From positions 869,205 to 933,204 of the forward strand of contig JXTC01000031.1 of assembly GCA_002914845.1 (NCBI GenBank): a stretch of DNA of 64,000 nucleotides, in the 5' to 3' direction. The notes under the pieces were generated by a model. It was not told the DNA's origin and did no database searches. It was given only the letters and a program-made list of their open reading frames with translations. The stretch is from Trema orientale (taxonomy: Eukaryota > Streptophyta > Magnoliopsida > Rosales > Cannabaceae). The position numbers were made by a program, and so were the translations under genes. The first letter of the stretch is position 1. The number at the start of each line of letters is the position of its first letter. Positions 12,066-24,237 of the stretch are shown one piece after another.

Positions 12066-14906
12066 GTTACTTTTTATTTTTATTAATTATTATTATTGTT
12101 ATTATTTTCTTCTTCTTCAACCGGAGGAATAGAGGAATGTAAGGACAAAAATATTGGAGAGGTGTACATACTTTGAATATTTTCTTTCTGAAAAAACAAT
12201 GTAAATAAATTTCTTTTTCTTTTGAAAATATATATTATAATAAATAAATAGAGTACATGGTGCATTAACTTCTCTACATTATAAGAGCTATCTTTACTTT
12301 GAGTATTTTATTTATTTCTCATGGCACTCTATCACCATTGGGCCTATCGATTAGCTTAGAACAATACAATAATGAGGTATTTGTGAATATTAGTCTACAA
12401 GTACAAGATGCGCTTTTTCTTTTTTCTTTCTATAATAATAATAAACTAGAAGTTGCCACGTTTAGCCAGGTAAATCTTGGATACCATGTATTAAAACCGT
12501 TTGGTAAAGACAAATTTTTTTTCTTTTTTTCTTTTTTCTTTCTAAAAGAATATTTTTAGCACCGCATGCTAAAAATAGATGTGTTGAATTGAACCCGTAT
12601 ATTCGTGGATCGAACTTCTATTAGTTTGTCATGCCACTAGTGTAAGTGATTATAAGTGATAAATGATAGATAGGTAATTCATTTAATTAAATCAGTTACA
12701 AAATATAAATAACTACCTCCATTATATGTTTTTATTTGTAAGTTAATGTGTCAAAATTGAAAAAGGAAAAAAGACAGAGAATCTACTGGTAACTCATAAT
12801 ATTGCTCTAAGAATATCAGTCGCACGTACCCTTTCGTGTCCACAAGCAGCAACATTGAAAGTGGCCAAGTAAAATTAAAGAATGCTACACACTGACTAGA
12901 CTATATGTACGTGACTTAAACGATGTCATATTAAGCAAAATTTGATAAATTAATTGGTAGCCGTGATATTATTGTCGCTAATTTTAGTTGGCCACATAGC
13001 GATCGAACCCCACCAGCTGTTTTTCCTTTCATTTTAGCATAGTTGTCATTGAAACACTCTCTTTATGTGATTAATTCCATCAAATGGTTTGTATAATATG
13101 CAATTTTTACATGTCAAATTCTTCAAGTGAAAGATCAAAAAAATGATGAAAACAGCGAACATGTCACAAATTATTTGCTTCTAATAATCAAGCAATATAT
13201 AAGAATTTTTATGGTGTAATAACTATTTCCCAGCTGTACAAATATGAATGATATATATATATATATATATATGTCCTCGAGAATTTGTGGTGCTTATTAT
13301 AACTTCCTGCACCGAACGCAGACCCAAATAATTCACACATGGAGTTTGGGCCCTTCAAAACAGATACTCCATTATTATTATGTACCTGCTTCAAACTATC
13401 AAAACCTTATATTTCCTGCAAACACAAAGGACACCACAGAAATATACATATATATATATATAAACAATTTTTTTTCGTTATTTTGGCTTTTGAGTCTTGG
13501 AACAGCAAACTATATCATATCCACAGTGAGGAGGGGTACATTTAATAAGTGGGTGAAAGAAAAAGACTGCAAGACTCCTTGAATTTTTTTTTTTTTTAAT
13601 GCTTGAGCAAGACTTCCTGAAGTTGAATTGAATTTGATGACTAGTTCACTACAACACTGTACCACTAGGCCATGTCCATTGAACGCAACCATTTTCCTTA
13701 TTAAGTCATTACTTGTCCACACATTTGGTCTGTGGAGTATGAACCACAGAAAGCAATTTTTCTTAATGTATAATGATGTTCTTTCTTAGAAGGCATTGGT
13801 TACATGATATATATCTAGACCAAGTTGCACTGTGGCAGTCCTCTCATTAATTATCAACACAACTCAATTCATTAATAATGGAATTCTTCAAAACAAACCA
13901 ACCGTGATTGATGACATAAAGAAAACAGGCAAGAAATTGAGGCCACGGATGGTGGCATCACTTCAGACTTTCTGAATACGTGGGGCAGTAGGAGACATTC
14001 AAAATCAAGAGAAAGATTTTGTTGTTTTCAAGAGAAATGAAAATCACTTAACAAACAAGTTAGATTTCACAAATTTTGATTATAAAATAATTTATGGTGT
14101 CTAAGTTTACACAACCAACAGATTTCTTATAATTTGTCTCAATGAAAAATCATACCAAACCCCACCACATAACGATATTTGTTCATTCTCCTATTTTTAT
14201 CTAAGTTATGTTCATTATTCCTATCAATTCATGCTCCATATTTACAAATTTCTCATATATATATACATATAATGCTAGTTTTTCATGATTAAAATCTTTA
14301 TAGAAATAAAAACTGACTAGTAATGCTGTTTGTAAAGATTAGTAAATACAAATATCCTACCCATTATATAAAGGATTACGAGGAGAGTATTTATGTTGTT
14401 TTTTATGTGGGCTCCTTCCACATAGGATAATAGAGGTATGAGTTTTAACCTCCAAGCTTCTTGCATCACAAATGCAAACTAATTTTTAAGTAAATGGGTG
14501 CTGTGTAGTGTTAAAAAAAAAAAAAAAAGAGTCGGAAAAAATGGTCAAATCACACAACACCAATTTGTGTGATTTTTCACTTATATGGTTTGGTACGATT
14601 TTTAAGATCTTCAAACTGCAAAATACGGTTGAAAAAGTTTTGCAGTTCAAATCACACCGCAATATACTTTATATGATATTTTTTTAAATAATTTTTTTTT
14701 GTAACTTTTTTTTTACTTTTTGTTTCGAACTTTTAATATCATTAGTTATAATTTTATAGCTAGTCCTGGTGTAATTTATTATTTTTCTTATGAAATAATT
14801 AATTTATACCTAAAAAATTTCAAAACTTTAATAGTCAAATTGTTAAGCTAAGGCCTAATTGATAAAGCTAAAGTTTAAAGTCTATTACTTAAACCATCAA
14901 AACAAA
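12066..14906. other. Gene-free interval with SSRs
   Basis: No protein is recognised. AT dinucleotide tracts lie near 13252-13272 and 13449-13462. Near 13587-13690 (minus) a TGGCCTAGTGG motif resembling a tRNA box A precedes an A-run, and at 14404-14530 (plus) another segment ends in an A-run. Both could be SINE remnants but lack a clear box B. Confidence 0.4.
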
Positions 14907-14914
14907 ATTGCAAC

Positions 14915-15400
14915 TAGGGATGACAATTCGTGTTATCATATCGTATTCAGGTCAACAAGATAACATCTCAACATAAATACGACACGATACATGAAACTTG
15001 TTTAATAAATGTGTCATTTATCATATTATGATCTGTTTGACACGATTATTCAAAATTGACATGATTACTCTAATTTAACACGATTATTCACTACTTGATT
15101 CAATTTTACATATGTAAATATGTTTAAAATTAATAAAATCACATTTAAAATATTAAAATATTAATAAATATATCATATTAGTGTCGTGTTGACACGACAC
15201 GAAAAATGACATGTTTAATTAAACAGGTTATAGGGTCATTTTTGGGTCAAGCGGGTTAACCCGAAACCTACTTGTTTATTATATGTGTTACATGTGTCCA
15301 CCGGCAATTGACACGAAAATTAAATCGGTCACCCAAACCCGTTTATTTCGTGTCGTTTTCGAGTCGTATAATTGTGTTGTGTAGAAAATTACAGGCCCTA
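14915..15400. mobile_element. hAT-type MITE, 486 bp
   Basis: Flanked by a perfect 8-bp target duplication ATTGCAAC (14907-14914 and 15401-15408). Short terminal inverted repeats start TAGGGATGACAATT on the left and TAGGGCCTGTAATT on the right complement. The interior has repeated CACGACACG-like motifs. An 8-bp duplication with TAGGG/CAGGG ends is typical of non-autonomous hAT elements. It has no coding capacity. Confidence 0.85.
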
Positions 15401-15565
15401 ATTGCAACACACTTCAAACTGTTCCTTTTGGAATATGCATAAACTTTATGTGCAGTTTGATACACTAAATAATAGATAAAACTGACCAATTTTACCTCAA
15501 ACATCTTATAATGTGATTCGAAGTTAGTATAGGTAAGAGCACTCTAAATTGCCGATAATCGCTCT

Positions 15566-17850
15566 ATTATTATTGTTGTTTAATTCCATCCTTTCATATA
15601 GTTAATGCTAACTAGAGATGTAAAGTATGTCAGGCCAATCCACATTTGATAAGCCCACACGAGCCTTGTACGAAGCCTAGACCCGACCAACCTAAAATGT
15701 GGGCCAGCTTGGCCCCTATTCTTATTAAGGTCACAGGCCATAAGCCCAGTCCACATTTTATGTGGGCCTATGTGAGCCGTGCCTATGCACGCCGAATATG
15801 GACCAAAATACAGGCCTTCGTTATTGTTCTCTACTTTAAAATATCAAATATATGTGGGCTAAAATATGGGTTTAAAACTAATTCATATTCTTTTAAAATT
15901 TGAATAAATTGAAATAAACAAAAATAAGTAAATAAATAACATTAAAAACATATAAATAAAAATATTTAATTTAGAAATATATTTAAAATTATATATAAAA
16001 TGACTAAATACGGGCCTAATGTGAGTCTGCAGAAATACGGGCCGGGCCAATGGGCCTATTGCTGAGACTTAGTCCGACCTTTATTATATGTATCGAACCG
16101 GGCCGATACCGTATTTTTTTTTCTCGGAATGTAAGTCGGCATACATTAACATCTCTACTGCTAACATGGCACTAATTTGTTGATCTTTGCCTGTTAGTTT
16201 CTTAATTTTTGATTTTTTTTGGGTACATGTGGAGTGACTTTTTATTTTTATTTTTTCCTAAGAAAAGGGCTATATATCCTTTTAGAAGGGGCTACATAAT
16301 TTTTCATTTAACGCCTTAAAAAATTATCGTGTAATTATAGAAGTAGAATGAGTAAAATATTTAGTAGAAAATTAGGTGGATCGATATAATTTTGGTAACA
16401 AGAAAAAAAGAAAAAAAAAACTAGCTAAAACTTGGATTTTGTTGACGATAAAATTTGTAAATAAAAAGATACGGAAAAAAAAGTAGAAAATATTTTCGTA
16501 AAAGATTTTCTATTGGAACTCTTCTCTTTCCCAAGCTATTTGTTAAAAAATTTTCTGCTGAAAAGTTACATCATATTTAACTCTCACATCCTCTAACAAA
16601 TTTTTCCTTCCTTTTCTACTTGAATTCAAACAAGAGAAACAAAATCCCTTAATTTTTTTTTTCTTTCCATCCTAAAATCCATGTTCAAAACAAGGCCGAA
16701 AGAATAGTCAACGGCAACTAAATCGAAGCTGATGATGTCGTTTGATGTGGTTCAATTATAATTCCAACTCCCTTATTACCTGCGTGTTTTAGTTTCAAAT
16801 TGTGAATACTGAGCACCAATTCGCATGTTTTCATCCAATCAATTTCCTAACATTCTACATTTTGCCATAACCCTATTGGAGGGGCAGAATGCATTGAATT
16901 GGTCTAGTTTTGGTACTTTTAGAGGATTGCACGTAACAGTTCAATTTTCAAAATAAGAGCCCCGAAGTGAGTGGCACATTTCATTCGAGTATAGCCTCAT
17001 TCTTTTTTCCCTCGAAAAGTTCAGTTAATGTCGACGAAATATACTATATTTCTTTATAAAATATTATATTTATTGAAATTCTAACATATACTGTTCCTTT
17101 TCAAAAATAAATAAAAGAATATTAATTTAGTGTCCTGTTATTTTGGTATTTATTTATATAAACAAAATATAATTAAAACAAAGGTCCCTTCAAAAAAATA
17201 AAATAAAACCAATGTCAAATAATTGTATTATGTTTTCAATGTTTTAGTCCTATATTACACTAAACACAATTCTTTACTTAGATAGTCCGGTCTAATTTAA
17301 TCCAAGCCTAACTAATAAGTCAATTTAGTCTAATTCAGTCATGCATGTTAAATGTGATCGTAAAATTAGGAGTGTTCAAGAAAATTGATATATCGCAAAA
17401 ATCGAACCTTACACATTGATACATACCCTATAAATCTTGGACCAATTGAGTTAGTCTCAGTTAGCAATTTCATGATTATTTGTTATATTCTTATTAAAAT
17501 GTAAGATATTTTATTAGAGTCCAGCTATCCAGCTATCATAAATGAGATTGAGAAAAATAATTATGTTACTGCTTACTACTCTTCCAAGTGTAATGGTAGA
17601 AGTGCATAGCAAAACAAGGTGTGCTAAGTGTAATTTCCCGAATAAGTAATTCTAAAACCATACATACAAGTAAATAGGCGCGCAAGAAAATTTGAAATCC
17701 CGTTAGAACCGTTAACCAACTCTTTTCCAATATTTGTAGGCCAAATATCGACATTCGCGGGAACATTTACACACAGCAGCCGCACATGAAGGACCATCGT
17801 CATTTACTAACAACATACATATCTAAAAACTACCTATCAAGATCCTCTAA
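15566..17850 (+). repeat. Tandem segmental duplication, copy A
   Basis: About 2.3 kb, repeated in the same orientation at 17887-20715. Shared landmarks in order: the hAT MITE, GTTGATCTTTGC, TGTGGAGTGACTTTTTATTT, TGAGCACCAATTC, GGGGCAGAATGCATTGAATT, ATGTTTTCAATGTTTTAGTC and a 270-bp conserved block ending CTACCTATCAAG. No intact gene is recognised. Reading frames in the last block differ between the copies, which argues against coding. Confidence 0.9.
15613..16157. mobile_element. hAT-type MITE in copy A
   Basis: The ends are inverted: TAGAGATGTAAAGTATG on the left and TAGAGATGTTAATGTATG on the right complement. The flanking 8-mers ATGCTAAC and CTGCTAAC match at seven of eight positions. The interior is rich in GTGGGCC-type motifs. 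A homologue occupies the same place in copy B. Confidence 0.85.
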
Positions 17851-17937
17851 AAAAATAAATAAATAAAATAGAATAAAATAAAAACTTCCTATTATTGTTG
17901 TGGTTTAATTTCATCTTTTGATATCGTTAGTACTAAC

Positions 17938-18638
17938 TAGAGATGTAAAGTGTACTGGGTCGGCCAGATCGGGCCGTACCAGATCACATTTGACAAATCC
18001 ATATAGGTTTTATATCGAGTCTAGGCCCAGCCCGCCTAAAATGTGGGTCAGTCTGATCCATATTCTTATTAAATGACCTGATACGACCCACAGGCTCGCC
18101 TGCATTTTATGTGGGCCTAAGTGGGTCGTGTCTATGCATGCCGAATATGGATCAAAATGCGTACTTAATTTTGTTAATATTCTATGCTTTAAAATATCAA
18201 ATATGTACTTGGGTTCAAGTTTTGGTAGTGTGTGTGTTATTTTTCTTTAAATTTGTAGTAAGTGGTGGTCATTAGTTAATCCCTACTTTTTTTTTATTAA
18301 AAAAAATTTCAAATATGTGCTTATGTGGTCTAAAATATGGGCCTAAAATTAATTTATGCTCTTTTAAAATTTGAATTAATTAAAATAAACAAAAATAAGT
18401 AAATAAATAACATTAAAAACATATATATGAAAATATTTAATTAAGATTTTTTAAATTTTAATTAAAAAATATATTTAAAATTATATATAAAATGACTAAA
18501 TATGAAATTAATGTAGACCAGGCCGATAGACCTATTGCTAAGGCCTAACCCAAGCCCTACTATGTACTGGGCTAGTACTATGCATTTTTTTCAGAATGTA
18601 GACTGGCCCACAAAATACAACCCGTATTGACATCTCTA
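17938..18638. mobile_element. hAT-type MITE in copy B
   Basis: The counterpart of 15613-16157, 701 bp, with TAGAGATGTAAAGTG and CATCTCTA ends and flanking 8-mers GTACTAAC and GTGCTAAC. It contains an extra segment near 18200-18310 that copy A lacks. Its presence with target duplications in both copies means it inserted before the tandem duplication. Confidence 0.8.
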
Positions 18639-19535
18639 GTGCTAACAAAGCACAAATTTGTTGATCTTTGCTAGTTAGTTTCTTAATTTTTTATTTTGTT
18701 TTTTGGGTACATGTGGAGTGACTTTTTATTTTTATTTTTTCCTAAGAAAAGGACTATATATCCTTTTAAAGGGGCTATATAATTTTTCATTTGACGACTT
18801 AAAAAATTATCGTGTGATTATAGAAGTAGAATGAGTAAAATATTTAGTAGAAAATTATGTGGATCGATATAATTTTTGTAACAAGAGAAAACGAAAAAAA
18901 GAAAAAAAAAAAACTAGCTAGAACTTGGATTTTGTTGACGACAAAATTTGTAAATGAAAAGATATGGAAAAAAAAGTGGAAAATATTTTCGTAAAAGATT
19001 TTCTATTGGAACTCTTCTCTTTCCCAAGCTACTTGTTAAAAATTTATTTCTCAAAACTTACATCATATTTAACTCTCACATTCTCTAACAAATTTTTCCT
19101 TCCTTTACTGCTTGAATTCAAACTAGAGAAACAAAATCCCTTAATTTTTTTTTTTTTTTGCTTTCCATCCTAAAATTCATGTTCAAAACAGAGTTGAAAG
19201 AATAGTCTATGGCAACTAAATCAAAGCTGATGATGATGTCGTTTGATGTGGTTCAATTACAAGTCCAACTCCCTTATTACCTGCGTGATTTAGTTTCAGA
19301 TTGTGCAAAATACCAATACTGAGCACCAATTCACACATTTTCAGCCAATCGATTTCCTAACATTCTACACTTTGTCGTAACCCCATTGAAGGGGCAGAAT
19401 GCATTGAATTGGTCTAGTTTTGGTACTTTAGAAGGATTGCGTAACAGTTCAACTTCCAAAATAAGAGCCCCGAAGTGAGTGGCATATTTCATTTGAGTAT
19501 AGCCTCATTTTTTTTCCCCTCGAAAAGTTCAGTTA

Positions 19536-19825
19536 GGCTCCATTTGAAACCTGGATTTTGGAGGAAAAGAATTATAGGGAAAAGGTTAAAGAAAAAGAAA
19601 GAGGAAAATATTTTTCTTAAAATTTTATGAACTTTATTTTGAAATTTTTGGCTTTACTAATTAATATGTTAAAATTCTATATGCTAAAATATGATATTAA
19701 ATTGGACTTTTGCTTTTTTTGAAATTTTTTTTTTTATCATTTTTTATTTGGATCCAAACAGAAGAAAATTGAATCCATTAAATTTTTTTTCTTTATCTCC
19801 AAAAATTCAGGTTCCAAGCGGAGCC
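19536..19825. mobile_element. Tourist-like MITE, 290 bp
   Basis: Terminal inverted repeats of about 27 bp: GGCTCCATTTGAAACCTGGA against GGCTCCGCTTGGAACCTGAA. The 3-bp duplication TTA flanks both sides. A TTA/TAA target and GG(C/G) ends fit PIF/Harbinger-derived MITEs. Copy A has no insertion at the matching site near 17028, so this insertion is younger than the duplication. Confidence 0.85.
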
Positions 19826-20715
19826 TTAATTAATGTCTACAAAATATACTACATTTCTTTATAAAATATTATATTTATTGAAATTCTAGTATATACTGTT
19901 CCTTTTCAAAATAAATAAAGGAATATTAATTTAGACTCCAGTTATTTTGATATTTATTTATATAAATAAAATATAATTAAAACCAAGGTTTCTTAAAAAA
20001 ATAAAATAAAATAAATCCAAGGTCAAATAATTGTATTATGTTTTCAATGTTTTAGTCCTATTTTGCACTAAACCAATGCTTTATTTAGACAATTCAGTCC
20101 AATTTAATCCAAGCCTAGCTAGTAAGTCAATTTAGTCTAATTCAGCCATGCATGCCAAATGTGATCATAAAATTAGGGTGTTCAAGAAAACTGATATATC
20201 GCAAAAACCGAACCTCACACATTGATACACATCTCATGATTCTTGGACTAGCTGAGATAGTCTCAGTCAACAATTTCATGATTATTTATTATATTCTTAT
20301 TAAAATATGAGTTAGTTTATTAGAGTCCAGCTATCATAAATGAGATTGAGTTAGTTTATATTCTTATTAAAATGTGAGTTAGTTTATTAGAGTCCAGCTA
20401 TCATAAATGAGATTGAGAAAAATAATTATGTTACTACTTACTACTCTTCCAAGTGAAATGGTAGAAGTGCATAGCAAAACAAGGCGTGCTAAATGTAATT
20501 TCCCGAAAAGTAATTCTAAAACCATACATACTAGTAAATAGGCACGCAATAAAATTTGAAATCCCGTTAGAACAGTTAACCAACTCTTTTCCAATATTTG
20601 TAGGCCAAATATCGACATTCGCGGGAACATTTCCACGCAACAGCCGGACATGAAGGACCATCGTCATTTACTAACAACATACATATCTAAAAACTACCTA
20701 TCAAGCTCCTCTAAA

Positions 20716-21184
20716 AATAAAAATTTCTCAGAAACACATTTTCCCGGAAAAAAATTTCTCCATTCTGGTGCATTCCTGCTGGTTTGATTTCCACTCGGGG
20801 GGGAATTAATATACCCCCTCTCCCTCTTTGAACGATGCATTAGTAGATTTCATTAACCGGGTATTCGAACTTAGCCGCCTTCCAATCGGATCTTGTGAAA
20901 TTCTTTCTGGAATACCCGGTTTCGGATTTTTTTTTTTTTTTTTTCGCCGGACCTTGATTGGTGTCTAAGAAATCTTAGATGGGAATGTGGGAATCTTCTA
21001 AATCTTTAAGAACAGAAGAACCCATTTTGCATTTCTCAAAGGCTTCTAGTCTCCGGTTAGAATCGATGACATTGCTTTATATCTTGTTCACTACAATTTT
21101 CTTGATCTATTTTTTCGGATAGTTCTTCTTTCTAATTCTAATACCCTTTTTCAGATTCTTCTTTGTCGAATTTTGAGTCCTAAA
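20716..21184 (+). promoter_or_regulatory. Upstream region of the DUF1221 kinase gene
   Basis: 469 bp between the segmental duplication and the kinase start codon. It has a CCCCCTCTCCCTC pyrimidine patch near 20814-20827 and a long T run at about 20930-20943. A TTTTTCAG motif at 21146-21154 could be the acceptor of a 5' UTR intron, but the donor is not clear. The tandem duplication has placed repetitive DNA immediately upstream. Confidence 0.35.
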
Positions 21185-23334
21185 ATGGAGCAATTTCGGC
21201 AAATTGGGGAGGTGTTAGGAAGTTTGAAGGCCTTGTTTGTATTCCGAGATAATATTCAAATAAATCAGAGGCAATGCCTTTTGTTGTTCGATGTCTTCAG
21301 CTCTGCCTATGATTCAATAGCAGAGGAGATGAGACTTAATCTGAGATTCGAAGAGAAGAGCACTATTAAGTGGAGAATTCTTGAGCAGCCATTAAGAGAG
21401 CTCTACGGAATTTTCAGAGAAGGAGAAGCTTATGTTAAACAATGCTTAGAAACTAAAGATTGGTGGGCAAAGGCCATTTCTCTCCATCACAACTCCGATT
21501 GCGTCGAGTTTCATATCCACAACTTGCTCTCTTGCGTACCAGTTGTCGTCGAGGCAATCGAAACCGCGGGAGAAATCTCCGGTTTCGATCAAGATGAGAT
21601 GCGAAAGAAGAAACGTCTATACTCCAGCAAGTATGTTAAAGAATATAGAGACTGGAAGCTTTTCCAGTGGAAATTTGGGAAGCAGTATGTGGTTAGTCAG
21701 GAGTTTTGCAACCGGTTCGACATAGTTCGGAGAGAAGACAAATGGGTTATGCTCAATAAAATCAGGGAGAAGAAAGACTTGGGCTTGAGTAAGAATGAGC
21801 AGCGTCTGATAGATTTTCTTTTCGAAAGCTTTGATGGGTCGGAGCCGTTCAGTGGAAAGCTCCTACCAAGTTCGGTTCTAGTTAAGTCCAAAGACTACCA
21901 GGTGAGGAGAAGATTAGGGGGTCGAAGTCAGTACAAAGAGATCATTTGGTTTGGTGAGAGCTTTGTCTCCAGACACTTCTTTGGCGATCCCGAACCTCTG
22001 TTGCCGGAGATTTCTTCATTGTTATCTCTTTCCCACCCTAATATAGTCAACTTTCTTTGTGGTTTTGCTGATGAGGAAAAGAAAGACTGGTTTTTGGTTA
22101 TGGAGCTGATGAGTAAAGACCTTTCTAGCTACATCAAGGAGATTAGTGGTCCACGGAAGCGAATTCCGTTTTCGCTTCCTGTCGCGGTTGATCTAATGCT
22201 TCAGATTGCAAGAGGAATGGAATATCTCCACCTGAATAGAATCTCCCATGGAGATTTAAGCCCTTCTAACATACTTGTTAGAGCAAGATCAGGTCGTATA
22301 TCCACTGAAGGGAGCTATTTGCTTGCAAAAGTTTCAGGTTTTGGCTTGACTTCTGTGAGGAGCTTTACTCAGAAGGGCCCTTCAAATCAGAATGAAACGC
22401 TTTCGTTCATTTGGTATGCTCCAGAAGTTTTGGAGGAGCGAGAACAAACCGGAACAGCTGAGTATTCAAAGTACACGGAGAAGTCTGATGTTTACAGCTT
22501 CGGAATGGTTTGCTTTGAGCTTCTAACTGGGAAAGTCCCTTTTGAGGATAGTCATCTCCAAGGGGACAAAATGAGCCGAAACATTAGAGCCGGAGAGAGG
22601 CCTTTATTCCCTTTTCAGGCACCAAAATATGTGACTAATTTGACAAAGAAATGTTGGCATGCTGACCCGAATCAGCGGCCGAGCTTCTCATCCGTGTGTA
22701 GGATTCTTCGCTACATAAAAAGGTTCCTAGCATTGAATCCTGACTATAGTAGCCAGCAAGATCCACCAGTGCCATTACTCGATTACTTTGACATTGAGTC
22801 AAGTCTTTTGAGGAACTCCCCTTCCTGGGGGAGTACTGATCAATTTGTATCAGTATCAAAAGTCCCATTTCAGATGTTTGTTTATAGAAGTTTGGAGAAG
22901 GAAAAAACAATTTCAGTCTCCAAAGATAACTCGGAAGAATCAGGAAGCGACGTAGCTTCGATATGTGGAGATGAAGGGGTGATTATAGTGGACGATCCAT
23001 TCCCATCAACACCAGAAAGGAAGTCTTTATCTTCATCTGATAGTATGAACAAGAGAATCTCATTGTTGAAGAAATCTTCAGATGCGAAAATGAATAAGCC
23101 GGGTTTGTCCCTTGCTCTTTTTAACTTGATTATGCTAAACTTTGAATCTTCTATTTGACTATTAACCTTAATCCAGAACAAACAGGCACTCCACCAGGAC
23201 GAACACCGAGGCCTCCGCAAATAAATCCTAACAGGCGAAGTATGCGAAGAAATTCAGAAAGCCAGCTGCTGATATTGAGTCCAAGACTAAAAAGAACATC
23301 ATCTGGTCATGCCTCGGATTCGGAACTCCCATAG
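21185..23334 (+). CDS. DUF1221-domain protein, likely pseudokinase
   Basis: Two coding exons, 21185-23102 and 23177-23334, joined across a 74-bp GT-AG intron, give 691 residues. The N-terminal ~220 residues match the plant DUF1221 domain as I remember it. A protein-kinase fold follows at about 240-515: ISHGDLSPSNILV near 353, VSGFGL near 383, WYAPEV near 410, DVYSFGMVCFELLTG near 435. Key residues are changed: HRD reads HGD, the catalytic-loop Lys is Ser, DFG reads SGFG, and I see no VAIK lysine. It probably signals by binding rather than phosphotransfer. The C-terminus is Ser/Arg/Pro-rich. The start is the ATG opening MEQFRQIGEVLG; no ATG lies just upstream in frame. Reading through the intron stops at 23158 and replaces the last 52 residues. 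Confidence 0.92.
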
Positions 23335-24237
23335 ATCTTTGATTTACCAAGTCATTGTAAAAGACAAAATTCAACTCAACTCTATATGTCAAAGATATGA
23401 AAATGAGCAATGTCACCGGAAAAAATAAGTAACGGATAAATGCAGAGTGGCAAGAGGGAGGGAAAAGAAAATACAAAGAAGATAAGGATAGGACTAGTTT
23501 TGCTCTGACTGACTAAATGCATGTCATCACAACCTAAGAGAGCCACAGATGTATAAAGATGTTCAATTCCTTCTTATGACAACAAAATTTAAACACCAGA
23601 ATTTTTCTTCCGGGGTGATGATAATTTCCAGCACAATTTTCTTTCTTCTTGAGCTTAATCATGTATACTTAAAAGCAGTAAGATTAATATACCGGTGTGT
23701 CCATGTGTTAGTGAAGTGAAAGCTTGCAGAAGCCATGTCCACACCCCTTTCACAATTTACTTGTCTGGAAACACTTTCTGGATTGAGTCAGTCAGCACTG
23801 CTTAGTACGCAAATGGCTTTTACATGTCTAAATGACTTCTTTCACTTGGATCTTAATGTGAATATAAGTAGTACAAATTGAATACAGATTTGCTTCCTTC
23901 CGAGTCCATGATTCATTCAAATTCAACTTAATGGATTATTTACGCATTTCATCTCTTTCCACTTGAGTCTTCAACCCGAGTAAATTTTGCTTCCAATTCA
24001 CTTGTATCCACCCCAAGAAGGCAAAAAGATATCCCAGGGACAGGAAAGTGCAGAAGATGATCCTGTGGGATCAAAATGATTCCAGAGGTAAAGATCCGCT
24101 ATCACCAAGAGGGCCCACATTACAATTTGCTTTTCAACTTGGTATCTGAACCGAGTAATTGATTTCTGCATCCAATTAATATTTGCATCCGCGGAAAGCA
24201 GAAAAGAAATGTTAAAATAGAGATGAAGCTTTTTTCA
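23335..24237. other. Shared 3' region of convergent genes
   Basis: 903 bp between the stop codon of the DUF1221 gene (plus) and that of the SPA gene (minus). It should hold both 3' UTRs. No reading frame or repeat is recognised and no poly(A) signal could be fixed. Confidence 0.5.

Larger units (their letters stand above)
17887..20715 (+). repeat. Tandem segmental duplication, copy B
   Basis: The longer copy of the unit at 15566-17850, separated from it by about 36 bp of A-rich sequence. It is larger because its hAT MITE is longer, it carries a 290-bp MITE at 19536-19825, and it has a short internal tandem duplication near 20291-20415 (TTAGAGTCCAGCTATCATAA appears twice). It ends about 470 bp before the start codon of the DUF1221 kinase gene. 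Confidence 0.9.

Noticed and set aside
13587..13690. SINE on the minus strand with A-run
   Set aside because: Box A-like TGGCCTAGTGG and a poly(A) run are present, but no box B or target duplication was found.
17566..20667. Minus-strand frames in both copies of the segmental duplication (MFPRMSIFGLQ...)
   Set aside because: The two copies are read in different frames and with different ends, so shared similarity is at DNA level; no family recognised.
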